Below are positions 10,440 through 21,545 of a stretch of 64,000 nt of DNA, piece by piece; the stretch's first letter is position 1; the number at the start of each line of letters is the position of its first letter. The stretch is taken from contig NC_063155.1 of assembly GCF_020921035.1 (NCBI RefSeq), positions 22,623,294 through 22,687,293 of the forward strand. Reading direction: 5' to 3'. The notes below the pieces were generated by a model, which was given only the letters and a program-made list of their open reading frames with translations, did no database searches and was not told the DNA's origin. The stretch comes from Rhodamnia argentea. Lineage: Eukaryota > Streptophyta > Magnoliopsida > Myrtales > Myrtaceae. Position numbers and translations under genes: made by a program.

Positions 10440-12245
10440 CTAACTCATTGGAAGCACTTCATCAATGTGCAAATGTAATCTCTTGAGGACTTCACGCACA
10501 TTAGCAATTAAAGGATGTAACTTATCACCAGAGAGGAACGAATACATGCAACCCCTGATATCAATCCAAGTACATCCCACGTTCTTTTGGACTCCTCTCG
10601 CTTCCATCAATTCTTTAACTTCTACTGCATCACCCCACCAGCCACTCTCTGTGTAAGAATTGGCAAGAAGCACATAGTTTGACGAGCTAAATGGTTCATT
10701 AGCATGAAGATGTTCAGAAACACGCCTTGCCATTCTTAAATTCCCATGTAATTTGCAGGCTCCAAGCAATGCTCCCCATATTACCACATCAGGCTCGGAA
10801 GGCAAGCTTAGAAGAAGAGCCTCGGCTTCCTCCAAATGTCCTGCTCTCCCAAGCAAATCAACTATGCACGTATAATGCTCCACAGTGGGCTTGATGCAAT
10901 GCTTCCGAACCATATCAATGAAATGAATGCAACCTTCCTCCACTAAGCCAGCATGACAACAAGCACTGAGAACTCCCACGAAAGTGACAACGTTTGGGGA
11001 AACACCTGGTGATCCTTCTCTCAACAACTCATTGAAAAGCTCCAGAGCCTCTTCAGCTTGCCCATTTGCAGCATACCCACATATAATTCCATTCCATGAG
11101 ACAATATCTTTTTCAGAGAGGCCCCTAAATGCTTTCAAAGCATTGTCCATCTCGCTGCACTTGGAATACAAATCTAAAAGTGAACTTCCAACAACCACCT
11201 CGTTTTCTAGTCCACACTTCAAAACAAGTGCATGAAGTTGCTTTCCCAACTGCAATGCATTGAAGGTAGCACAACCACCAAGCATACCACCGAAGGTGAA
11301 TGAATTAGGCTTCAGATCTTGGATACACATTTCGTGGAACAATGACTCTGCAAGTTCCATGTGCCCACTTTGTGAAAACCCAACTATCATTGTCGTCCAA
11401 GACACAAGATCGGGGTCGGCCATCTCCTCAAATAACTTGAAAGCAGAAGCAACAAATCCACATTTAAAGTACAAGTTGATCAAGGCATTGTTTATAAAGC
11501 AGTCAGAGCAGTACCCACAGCGAGTAACTGCTGAATGCACCATCATGGCTTCAAATAGTTGGGCGTTCGACACGAGATCATTTAAAATAATGGCATAGGT
11601 ATACTCATCAGGCTGAATTCCTTCTCTGCAAAGCTCGCGGAAAAATTCTACACAAGTGTCACCACTTTCATGCTTAGAGAAACAATAGATCATAGCATTC
11701 CACGCAACTAAGTCCCTCTGAGGCATTTCGCCAAACACCTTCCTCGCACCATGCACATCCCCAGCTCCCCCATACATTCTCATCAAAGTAGCCCCAAGAA
11801 AGGCGTCCGAACCTACACCGTTCTTTACAATCTCTGCATGAACTTGTTTTCCCAACCCCAGATCACAACAAGGAACCACAATCGAGTAAGTAAAACCATC
11901 GGGCCTAACAACAGAAAGTCGCATTTTCAGGAAATGGGTCAATGCCAGCTCAACCCGCTTGCATTTAGCAAGCCCAGAAATGACGATATTCCATGAGTGG
12001 CAGTCTTTCCCAGGGGTGGATTCGAAGAGGCTCAGAGCCTCGGGGACCAAACCAGAGTTGAAGTAACCGGAAAAAACGGTGTTGTAGGAGGCGGCGTTGG
12101 TGGCGGGCATGGCGGAAAGTAGCTTGTGGGCGTCGGATAAGGAATTGGACTTGACGTAGGATTGGAGGAGGAGGTTGCATCGATAGGCATGGCTTTGGAG
12201 GCCTTGCTTGATGAGGGAAGCATGGAGAGCTCGCGCTTTGTACAT
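10440..12245 (-). CDS. Pentatricopeptide repeat protein, PLS class with E/E+ tail
   Basis: An intronless gene of 601 aa, as usual for plant PPR genes. Repeats run from about residue 10 to 500 with typical P, L and S motif ends: AASYNTVFSGYFNSG, DLVAWNAMIYCFSKH, DLVSWTTMIVGFSQSGH, DIVSWNGIICGYAANGQ. The C-terminal E domain begins near PDVVIWGALLGACKLHGN and continues through SNYVLLANSY to GCTWIDIRG and an E+-like SFLSGDKLHP. There is no DYW deaminase domain, so if it works in C-to-U RNA editing it must recruit a deaminase in trans. Members of this class act in mitochondria or plastids. The N-terminus MYKARALHASLIKQ starts almost directly in a repeat and shows no obvious transit peptide, so the true start may be upstream or targeting may be atypical. 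The RNA target cannot be deduced by eye. Confidence 0.92.
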   Translation of the reverse strand: MYKARALHASLIKQGLQSHAYRCNLLLQSYVKSNSLSDAHKLLSAMPATNAASYNTVFSGYFNSGLVPEALSLFESTPGKDCHSWNIVISGLAKCKRVELALTHFLKMRLSVVRPDGFTYSIVVPCCDLGLGKQVHAEIVKNGVGSDAFLGATLMRMYGGAGDVHGARKVFGEMPQRDLVAWNAMIYCFSKHESGDTCVEFFRELCREGIQPDEYTYAIILNDLVSNAQLFEAMMVHSAVTRCGYCSDCFINNALINLYFKCGFVASAFKLFEEMADPDLVSWTTMIVGFSQSGHMELAESLFHEMCIQDLKPNSFTFGGMLGGCATFNALQLGKQLHALVLKCGLENEVVVGSSLLDLYSKCSEMDNALKAFRGLSEKDIVSWNGIICGYAANGQAEEALELFNELLREGSPGVSPNVVTFVGVLSACCHAGLVEEGCIHFIDMVRKHCIKPTVEHYTCIVDLLGRAGHLEEAEALLLSLPSEPDVVIWGALLGACKLHGNLRMARRVSEHLHANEPFSSSNYVLLANSYTESGWWGDAVEVKELMEARGVQKNVGCTWIDIRGCMYSFLSGDKLHPLIANVREVLKRLHLHIDEVLPMS

Positions 12246-13414
12246 GTGAAGGGAAGCTTAAAAAAGGTCCTTTTCCTTTCTTTCCCGGGAGTGCGAGAAT
12301 TTGTATGTCGGTTGGGGTCGACTTTCAACGGCTACTGGGCGTGGGATTTGAAACTTTATTATTTTTATAGCAATCGTTTTCCGAAATTGGGTATTAACTA
12401 AGAAAATCGATTAAACCAAATTTTACTTCTCCATTAGGACCGAAAAACAGTGTTACTTGAATGAAAAACAATTTTGTTTCCTGAACATACCAAATTTAAT
12501 GTGTTGTTCTGAAGTTCATATGTCCGACGTTGTTATCATATCACATCCAATACCTTTTGCATTTGGAAATAATTTGATGTTTGTTTTTTATTTTTGGTCT
12601 GGTTCTATCCTATCCTATTCTGGCAAAATCCTGTCTCTCTTCTCATGCGTCCTCACCCTCCTCTTCCCGAAGGTAGGGGTTCGAACACCTGGCCACCCGC
12701 TTCCTAAATGAAAAAAGTGGCCATTGAGGTAATCCTCCAATGGTTGAAATGATCCGATGTTGAAACCTCAAGTTTTCGTGTTTCTTTCCTGACGGCGAAT
12801 TTCTGAACATCTGGTTGTTGTAATGGTGACACGAAGCAAATCTGAACTATTCAACACATTTCCTTCTTTTCAGCTTAAGCGAACATATACATCAGCAGGG
12901 CCAATAACTTTCAACAAAGATGAATGAGTTACTGAGCTGAGTAAAATATAGGCCCGATGATCTTGCAAAGCTCATATCCAGCAGAACTAGCACTGCTCAA
13001 ATTATAACCACGTTACCGTTACCATGAGAAGTGCAATTGCACCGTACGCCATTAAATACTAAACTATAAAGTGTAACTCAGTCAATTCGAGACTCTAAGC
13101 AATCGATGAGAAACACGCCAGATGCCGTGTTATGCAGATAAGCAAACAAGGCACTTCCAACTCATCCTACTTATGAAACTCTTTGCTTTCCTCTTTACTA
13201 TCAGTGTTGATAATCCTGATATGATAAAGATCAAACGCATTCTTTAGGAAGTGAGACAAGAACAAAGAATCATAGATTGGCTTTTCACATTCCATGACTA
13301 TGTAATATGTACAGTGCGTGACCGGTGAGGGCAGCATGCATGTCGTGATTTGGGATTCTTGTCCACTCTAGGACGCAACTGGATAAGGTAATGTTGATTG
13401 TCACATCTGATGCA
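12246..13414. other. Intergenic region between the PPR promoter and the SDR 3' end
   Basis: No gene is present. The left side is the PPR promoter. A tRNA-like SINE head is listed separately at 12672-12732. The right side, up to 13414, is the likely 3' UTR of the SDR gene. Confidence 0.5.
12672..12750 (-). mobile_element. SINE-like tRNA-derived head
   Basis: On the minus strand an A-box-like TACCTCAATGGCCAC (plus about 12718-12732) is followed roughly 30 bases later by a good B box, GTGTTCGAACCCCTACC (plus 12673-12689). That is the layout of a pol III promoter in plant SINEs. The 3' limit and target duplication were not resolved. It does not fold into a proper tRNA. Confidence 0.4.
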
Positions 13415-16400
13415 CTATACTTTGGGAGATTTGAACAGTTCTCTCCATTTCTGAGGATCACTTCCTGGACCTTGTCCCTGCAATTTCCAATTAACAAGAT
13501 ATGCAAGATTTTATCACCATCACCCTGTATAGGAGCATAGCTCATAGTAGATAAAACAAGTACATTTCACCAAAAATTCTAGTTTTAGCAATAAGAGTAC
13601 GTGTGCAGATTCAGAGGTGAGTCTGCAATAACATTGCAGTAAAGCTACTTAGTGTAACTCTAGGAAAATTGAGATTTTTCTTTCGAAAATCACCAACTAA
13701 ATGAAAGCGAAAGTTACTCTCTTCTCTTGCGATATCACTAAGTACGTGGTACCAAAAGAACTCACATTTTGAAACCTACTTTTGCAATGTGGAAATCTTC
13801 TAACTCTTGTCACTTTGGCTTATCCCGAGTTCTGATATATTCGACCAAGGTATAAACATTTTTGACACGTTATAGTTAAGTTTCCAAGTGAAAAGTTAGT
13901 TAACCCACGTTGAAAAGTTATTAATCACCAATAGGTTTGACGTTATTTATCCTCACATTAAAAGTTGCTAATATCATGAATCTTGAATGCAATTTCACAA
14001 TGGGGAAGGATGCACAATTACCTCAACAGAGTTGATTTCATATATTTCGCCCTCAGCAAATTCTATGTCCAGTAACTGTATGCAAGCTTCAGCAACGACA
14101 AGCCTGCTAACCTCTCCAACGAGTTTATCCCCTGAGAAGTTGAGCGTATTAGAGCAAGCAAGAGATCTTTTTCCTAGAGGAGAGGCACTAAAAGCAATGC
14201 TGCACCAACTGCTCTTTGGCAGAAAAGCTTTCATCATTTCAACCTTCTAAGCAATCCAAATAATTAAGGGATAGGGGAGGTACTAAGCAAAGACCTGCCA
14301 ATCCGAGATAATGAGATAGACCTGAGTAACTTTTCTTTGTTGCCAAAAAGATGCGAGTAAGTGGATCTAATTAAATTTGTACCAAACACAGACCAAGAAA
14401 GTATAATGCAATGATGTGAGATGGAGGGTTTCTTGGACCATGTCCTCCAGTAGTATGTGTAGTCAGATGTTTCATTCTAAGTCTATATAGCAGCATTCCC
14501 AAATATCAAGACAAACTAACTCCATGTGTAGTAAATGGTCCTGAAACCATTTGACACCCCCAAATCGAGTACAAATGGATCGCGGTCACTTCAAAAGATT
14601 AGTTTAAGAGCAAATACAACTTAGATTACTGATATATGCAGTGAGATGTAAAAGACTGACATGAATTTTCTTAATGTCCTTCTATTTCCTGTTCAATTGA
14701 GAAAAAGATGTTTAGTTTAGCATCACTGAACACTAGTGATTTTCCATGTTTGACACAACAGGCGTCAAGTAAGGAACTAAAGATCATACCTTGACCAATG
14801 ACAACAGCACGCCGTTGGCCAGCTGTAGCTTTGAGCAAAGTATTTAAGTCATACGATGTGTAGGGCCCGTCAGTCAATCTACCGGGTCTAGTAAATTAAA
14901 CAGCAAGTGTCAGGATTCACATAGTCATTATCATAAGAAAAAAGTGTATAAGAGATCGATCAAAACCTCAGTATAGTAAATGGAAGACCAGATTGACGAA
15001 GAAAGTCTTCCCCCATCTTCTTAGATTTAAGGACTCCAAAAAGGTTCATGATGCTGTCAAAAGAAAAGAACAGTTATTGTAGACAAAATACTCGAGTAAC
15101 TCATGGACAAATCCAACATGATTAGAATCTACAAATTTTTAAAAAAAAATGTGAACATCTGACCCTCAACTGCAGAAGCGGCCCATTGGTCAAAACAACG
15201 TGGGGGATGGGATGAGGTTGGGGGTTCAAACCCCAAAGCCAACTGAAATAACTCAGTAAACACAAAGACTGAAAACATCCAGAACTTACGTTTCTTCTCT
15301 GTGGACAAACTACGCATCCTAAGGTACCTAATAGGCTACCCCAAGTGGGAAGAGCTACATACACTCTGGTGATCATGACCTTCTCTTCCTCTTATTTCAG
15401 CCTCTTTATCATTCTAAAGAAAGAAAATAAACCGCAGAGAGTGATAGATATCCTGCAGATGTAAGTAATTACCATACAATCAAGACAACACATAAGAAAG
15501 CTTCTCACATATTCCCTGAGTTAGAATTCTGAAATTCACTTTTTACTGAAAAGCGACACTCATATCAGTGAGTGCAAAAAAAAAAAGGATATGTATTTTG
15601 GCACTGAATAAATGATACAACCTACATATAATGATGTATGAGCAGCTTATATCGCCGACTCACCTCCAAGGCAGCTCGTTGAACTTAGTAACTCCCACGG
15701 AAGAAACAAGAACTACTCTCTTCACGGACGAAGGCAGAGCAGAGATAAGATTTCTCACACCCTCCCAATCTTCAATGAAACATACAGTCAGAGACACTCA
15801 TGATGAATAACTGTGCTTGAACATGTGCATGCTAGAACATGCAACTCAAGCATTCCAAAAAAAAGATGCAGCATTAAGGAAACCAGAAGTAGGGACTCTA
15901 TGGAGAGTAGCGCAAACAAAAAGAACATAAAATCAGTAATGCTGTCATTTTTTCCTCTAACATAAGCAACATAAATTTCTTTCTAACCTACTCTTTCTGG
16001 AGAATTATCCCCCTCCCATCGCTTTGAAGGAAAGGCTGTAGTTCCTGTGCAGCAAATGACATGCGTGACTCCCTGCGAAATTATGGAAATAACAATAAGC
16101 ACATACATGATGAGATCTCTTGAAAATGTTTCATATTTGAAACCGAAGTTGCACATTCCAAAACAATTACCTCAAACATGGATGGATCCAGATGCTCTGG
16201 GTTCCTTGTGTCTCCTTGCCATACCTTCCAAGAGACGAAAAACCTATTATTATAAACCTTGCATGCTGATTAAAAATTGACAAGGTGAAATTGGATGCAA
16301 ATGAGAAAAAGAACAATGGAAACTGCAAGAGCCAAACAGATATAGGCAACACCTGTAGTCTCTCTTCATCTTGTTGGCCAAACAAAGATTTAGCCTTATC

Positions 16401-17702
16401 AAGATCTCGTAGCAAGAGGCGTGTTTTAATATTCCTTTCAAGCAATGATGCCACAACTAACTGTCCTGAAAAAGAGAGAAGAAATATGCTATGAACTAGG
16501 TTTCTTAGGTAGGAATGCATTGTTTTGTGACATGGAAAGGCGGGATATTTTATCCTATTATGATGTTACTACTTTCGTCAAATCCACATGTGCAAGAAAT
16601 CAAAGCACCACAATTCTTTGACAAAGAAAAACAGCATACACACTCCACAGTAGGTGTAGGTGTAGGTGTAGCTGTGTAGGCGACTGAAATAAAAAAACCT
16701 TTGGTGATAGCAAAAGAGCCACTACCACCCCTAACTCAGCTCATGCAGATTTTAGAATCTCTGGTAAGTTTCTCCACCCCCTCTTAGTCAAGTTGATATT
16801 GTAAACTAAGGTTAAAAAGAAGTACAGAGCCGCCAACCTAATGGTTCAGTGAGCTTCCACAATGGATGTTGATGTCATGAAATTATCTGTTGTTCGCCAC
16901 GATGGGGATTAGATGAGTCAGACAGCAAGAAATGCTCAAGTTCCCAAATCCCATCGCTTACTAGTAAAAGCATATGCAAGGGTTCACAGCAATTAGAAGA
17001 GCCATTGCCTCACTAGAAACATTAGATGTCCTACCCACGACCATGGCAAATTTCAATGTCAAACTCGGTCTCAGTGTCTAGGGAGAAAGAAACATTGTCC
17101 AATCCAGTAAAAAAATGCTTGATACCAATAACGAGTAGGCTTCAATCAAATATATACGCAAACTGAGCAGCAACACCAGAACCAACCCAGACTCACATAA
17201 CCGTCCATCCAGCGTCCAGTGAAACAAAACAGCTAAAGAAAGATCTAGAAACAAAATCGCCCTGTCAGAGCATCATCCATTCAGAATTCAGAACTCGCCC
17301 AGTTCAAATATAGAACCTAGACAAGCTTTCCCATCTACAGAACTTGAAGCGAGGACAGAGATTATCAAAGAGTACGCAAAAGCGAAGGAGAAACTACGTA
17401 CCGACGCCACCGGAGCCTCCGGCGACGAAGACCAGCTTAGAGGATGCCGGGGAAGTGGCTCCAGAATCAGCGACGAGCTCGGTGGCGGGAGACTCGATCA
17501 CTTCCTCCTTCACGGCATTAACGACGGGCGCCGCGACGGCCCTCCTTCTCGGGCCGGAAATAGAAGCGTCAGGGCAACTATTTCGACGAGAGAAGCTCAG
17601 CGAAGGAAGAGTGGGGGGAGCACATTTCAGAGGCGCTTTGATGAATCTGTCGAGTGCGACGGGAGAGTTGGAGAGGGGAGTGAAGGTGAACTGTGTCGCC
17701 AT
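13415..17702 (-). CDS. Plastid NAD(P)-binding Rossmann-fold protein (atypical SDR, At4g31530-like)
   Basis: Minus-strand exons are 17702-17402, 16465-16353, 16224-16171, 16072-15988, 15769-15664, 15053-14967, 14887-14790, 14131-14022 and 13477-13415. All splice borders are consistent and total 339 codons (338 aa). Residues 1 to about 60 are Ser/Arg/Pro-rich with MATQFTFTPL at the start, a typical chloroplast transit peptide. The mature part opens with KLVFVAGGSGGVG (residues 89-101), the glycine-rich dinucleotide-binding motif of atypical SDRs. It continues with LLERNIKTRLLLRDLDKA, TGTTAFPSKRW, VKRVVLVSSVGVTK, LPFTILRPGRLTDGPYTSY and GDKLVGEVSRLVVAEAC, ending in DPQKWRELFKSPKV. It resembles Arabidopsis At4g31530 throughout. 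The substrate is unknown; the classical YxxxK pair is not in its usual place, as in other NmrA/Tic62-like proteins. The family and gene model are secure, the function is not. Confidence 0.92.
15175..15250 (+). mobile_element. SINE-like tRNA-derived head in an SDR intron
   Basis: A plus-strand A-box-like GCGGCCCATTGGTCAAAA (about 15178-15194) is followed by a B-box-like GGGGTTCAAACCCC (15220-15233). The spacing suits a SINE promoter. It lies in the intron between the exons ending at 15664 and starting at 15053. The tail and duplication were not resolved. Confidence 0.4.
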
Positions 17703-17729
17703 GGAACGTTCAGAGCTCAGACCAATGCC

Positions 17730-17731
<2 letters not shown>

Positions 17732-17762
<31 letters not shown>
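17732..17762 (+). repeat. (GA)15 microsatellite in the SDR 5' leader
   Basis: An uninterrupted GA run begins 30 bases upstream of the SDR start codon. It would be read as CT in the transcript's 5' leader. Confidence 0.95.
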
Positions 17763-17764
<2 letters not shown>

Positions 17765-18014
17765 TGGCATTCGTGGTGGTTACATAACCACCAGGTTTGA
17801 TTTTTCTTTTCTCTTTTTTCCAACTTTCTTCTTGGATTTGTTCTTGTAGAGAAAATGCATATTTTCTCGTTTGAATTAGAGTGTAATGCACTAGTAAACT
17901 ATCTTGGGCTGGCCCTTTCCCTTAAAAAAAAATCTGAAAATAAAAAGGAAAATATTTAAATAAGGTTAACTCAATAGACTATTTTTCGGGGTGGTAGGCA
18001 ATATCATCAAGTAA

Positions 18015-18448
18015 GGGTGCGTATGGTAACGTTTACGTTCCCGGAACAACTTTTGGAACAGAAACATTTTTTTTTGTTTCTGTTCCCGGCTACGATTTTT
18101 GGGAACGGAAACGCGTTTGGTAACTACAAAAAAAAAATGTGTTCAAAAGCTTTGATAAAAAGTCGTCGTCTTTGTAAGTGTGAAGGAGTAGTCCGGGAAC
18201 AGAGGGTTGCAAAAAGTGTTCCTCTTGCGTTATAAAATGTGTTCAAAAGCTTTGATAAAAAGTGTTCCGGGAACAAAGAAACAAGTATTTTTGTTTCTCG
18301 TTTTCGCTCCAAAAGTGTTCCCATTTTCGAAAAGTGTTCCGGAACACTTTGGGAACACTTTTTTACCATACGCGTTTCTGTTCCCAAAGTGTTCCGGGAA
18401 CACTTTGGGAACAGAAACACTTTTTCTGGAGCGTTACCATACGCACCC
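18015..18448. mobile_element. PIF/Harbinger (Tourist-like) MITE, 434 bp
   Basis: The ends are a perfect 17-base terminal inverted repeat: GGGTGCGTATGGTAACG at 18015-18031, and its exact complement at 18432-18448. The element is flanked by TAA at 18012-18014 and 18449-18451, the 3-bp TWA target-site duplication of PIF/Harbinger elements. There is no transposase, so it is non-autonomous. The interior has a 30-base segment (starting near 18136 and 18236) repeated at a spacing of exactly 100 bases, plus GGGAACACTTTGGGAACA-type palindromes. Open frames inside it are by-products of these repeats. Confidence 0.93.
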
Positions 18449-18474
18449 TAAGTCCCCCAAGACGTGGTCGTTGA

Positions 18475-18545
18475 GAGTCGAACCCGGGATCTCATCGGTT
18501 TAACTGTCTAAGGCTCAAGTGTCTCACCAACTTGTCCAACGCTTC
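18475..18545 (-). mobile_element. SINE-like tRNA-derived head next to the MITE
   Basis: On the minus strand GTTGGACAAGTTGGTGA (plus about 18524-18540) resembles an A box, and GGGTTCGACTC (plus 18475-18485) is a good B box, about 45 bases apart. It does not form a full cloverleaf. It is probably a SINE remnant. Confidence 0.4.
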
Positions 18546-19539
18546 ATTGGCAAATTAACTCCCTTTTTTTTCTTTGTTCTAAAGGCTTAATTCCCTTTTT
18601 CAAAAAAATCACAAATGGCTTCGGTCCCAATTCTGCCCGGAATTTTTTTTTTTTTTTGCTATCAAATCATATCACTAACTTTCACTACATCCAAAGATCA
18701 CCATTAATTTCTTCAAAATTATCAATATCAAGCCAATTAGTGGTCCATTATAAGAACTTGCGTCTTTATCAATACCCTCACTTCTGTATGGAGCAATAGC
18801 AATCTCTCGATCTTGATATCGACAATTTTGAAGAAATCAGCAGCTATTTTTTTTTCCGTGGGGTAGATTTTTTTTTTTTTTCCTATTGGCCATCACGTGG
18901 GGTAGATTTGAAATTAGAGAAAAGTAGGTGATTTCTTCTAAAAAGAATTCGAGACAGAATTGAAATTGAACTTTAAAGTTGGAGATTTTTTAATGGAATT
19001 AGACCATCGATATTATTGAGAAGTCCTATACGATTTTGAATGTCTATAGAATATATCACGTGTTTCGAACTAATAAAAATTCACTGCATGAGTTCTCTAA
19101 TCCACGAAATAAACAATAACCATTTGTCCAAATCAGGAATGTGCTCTTCTTGGGTTTCTCTCGGTGATGGCTCATCTGGGGGACTTTCTTCTTAAGTTTT
19201 TGCTCATCCGAGGTTGACCTCTTGTTACAATTTGAACTAGTGCAGAAGAGTTATGTCTGCACTTTGTTTGTCTGAATCAATCACGACGTTAAGATATTTT
19301 CCAATTTTTTTTTTTTTTTTGGGTGGAGGGTCTAGGTATTTTCCAATTATAACAGTGGAAAAAGGATCTCTCTGTTCCTTTCTCTTCTGAGGAACAGGCA
19401 ATTGTAGGCTGGAGCACGATATTGACAGCAACTTCTATCTTGACTTTCCGAGGAACAGGCTTTTTTTTTTCCGGCCTTGTTTTTGTAACTGTTACTGCAG
19501 AAACAATGTGGTGTTTACAACTTTTAGTGAATTGAAGAA

Positions 19540-21545
19540 GCCAATCACAGGCGCGGCTCCTTACAATACTATGATGATGCAAAGAGCCAGACTAAGTCTG
19601 ATAGATGCTTGTCTGAGCAGGTCTAAGCATGGAAGAACTGGAGAAGTTTGCTAAGCTTGGAACATCTCCTGTATTAGAGTGATGAATCATCTCCTGTTGC
19701 TTTTCTCCCATTTTATTAAGCAAGTCTTTCCGCGAGATCTCTGATATTTACCTTTAGTTATACATATTAAGTTGTGCTAGGTGGCCTCTGGGGAAATTGG
19801 TGCAGCTAGCCAGCTACTGTTTCGACGACCATGTCATTTTGCTTGCCACTTTTGCTATATGGACGACGAAAGCTTTAAGAAATGTCGTCAATCACTTTGC
19901 GTCTATCTAAAAGGTTGGGATTTCTGTCCTTGCTACTGGAGGAATAGGCGGAGTGCATCGCCATGGTGAGCATAGTAAGTAACATTGTCCCGAAATCAAT
20001 GTAGTGACAATATCACCATAGCTCTATTGCAATCTCCAGATTCCCTTCTGAAATGCCCCCGGCTGCAGCTTTTTTTTTTTTGTCCCCGCTGGACTGTACC
20101 GATGTGCTTGATTAGTTTAAATCCTTCATGCCTAAGGTTTGAGATGAAAATTTTTCCGGCCAGTGGTCTATATGTGGATGGCCGCCACGTTAGCTATTTG
20201 CCTGTTGTAAGAGTTTCCAGGACAAGGGACACCATTGACTGTGCTACATAACTAGTTAGGGTACTTGTCCCTTTCTTTCTTGAGAAGAAGATGTCTGGGA
20301 ATTTAGTGGAATGATGAAACTTGGGCTTTCTTGTGAATGCTAATACCAACTACGCTTCGTCGACCTCTTTGTTGCAGCCATGGACATACCCTCCGATCCT
20401 AAAGAGTTTGGGAAGGAGTCCTGTAGCAGTTGTTTCTGCTGGTGCAAAATCCATTTTAGAGTTCCCCAGGACACTTGAGTATTTGGTAACAGCTTTCGTT
20501 ATCCTCAAACTTCTACTATTTATACCAAAGTCAACCAGGTTAGTTGTCTAGTTCTAGTTCCTCATTCTCCGGAATAACAGGAGACTCTTGGAGTTCGTGT
20601 TGCTGCTCAGGGCACCCATGAATTTCGAACCTTTTTCACCCGAACCCCGTGGTTGCAAGGTATTGATCATTAATCTAAGTGAAGTTATACAACACCTGCT
20701 AGTTGGGTGTCGAATTGTTTTGTTCCCACTTCTTAGGGACATTTTAGCATTTTAATGTGGTCACTCTAAATTCTTTCTCAACTCACTTGTCACTTCAAAG
20801 TCAAATGTCAGATATGGTGACCGTCGTTTGTTGCTCCTAAGAGAAACTATCTTTCAACAAAACTGGCAAACCTATAAGATTTAAAAGAAGCAGTGATTTT
20901 CCCCTTAGATTTGTAATGATGCTTGGAACATGGTTGGTCATGAGTTTATGGCATTGAAGAATGCCAGTGAAGAAGACTGTTTGACATGGCGTCAAATAAT
21001 CCCTGTGAAAACAAAGCCCAGTTTGCACCTTATGGCTAACGGCTGCTGCTTCTGATCCCTTATTAACTATGCAAAGTGTAGATTCGCCTGAAGATTGAGC
21101 TCGGGTAATACGCAAGTATCTTGTCTTGAAATCTGCATAAGCACTTGCAGGATTGGGAGCAACTTTGTATCTTTCTGACCTATTATGTCGATCTCAGATG
21201 CAAATAGGAAGCTTAAACTTGGAAGTGGAACTCCAATAGCAGTTCCAGTACAGAATGAACTTGCAGCTTTGGTTGGGGAGTTTAATCGAGGATGCAATCC
21301 AGAAGGCCATTTAAGAAGCTAGGTGAACTTCCACCTTGTGTCAGTTTCCCTTTTTCCTAGAGTTGTCTGAAGTACTAACAATTCAGCTAGCTGCCGGATC
21401 GGTTACCAGGCATCCCGCTGTGACCGATGTTCTCATTTTTTACATTTCTCTGGGGGATGAAAATTTCACAGGAAGTGCAGAAACTCCTTGTGTCCTCACT
21501 AGAGGGATTGAGCTGACATGAGGAGCATCGCTTGCTTCGAGTATC
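19540..21545 (+). pseudogene. Decayed pseudouridine-5'-phosphate glycosidase gene with introns retained
   Basis: Six or seven ordered blocks match plant PUMY (pseudouridine-5'-phosphate glycosidase; the enzyme splits the C-C bond of pseudouridine monophosphate to uracil and ribose-5-phosphate). About 19620-19668 gives LSMEELEKFAKLGTS. 19914-19974 gives VGISVLATGGIGGVHRHGEH. 20378-20485 gives TMDI then, after a one-base shift, LGRSPVAVVSAGAKSIL and TLEYL. 20581-20659 gives ETLGVRVAAQGTHEFRTFFT. 21077-21111 gives VDSPED-stop-ARVI. 21198-21322 gives DANRKLKLGSGTPIAVPV, then a shift into LIEDAIQKA. 21457-21545 gives FTGSAETPCVLTRGIELT-stop-GASLAS. Intron borders survive (CATA|gtaagt, gttgcag|CC, TTTG|gtaac, aacag|GAG), so it arose by DNA duplication and not retroposition. 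At least two in-frame stops (21096-21098, 21519-21521) and two frameshifts mark it as dead. The 5' exons are unrecognisable or weak. Confidence 0.88.

Larger units (their letters stand above)
17766..19390. other. Intergenic region holding the MITE, a SINE-like head and AT-rich sequence
   Basis: No gene is present. It contains the SDR promoter, the Harbinger-type MITE (18015-18448), a tRNA-like head (18475-18545) and AT-rich unique-looking sequence with several poly-T runs up to the start of the decayed glycosidase copy. Confidence 0.55.

Noticed and set aside
18017..18503. Several overlapping Phe/Val-rich frames
   Set aside because: All fall within the MITE and arise from its repeated GTTCCGGGAACA palindromes.
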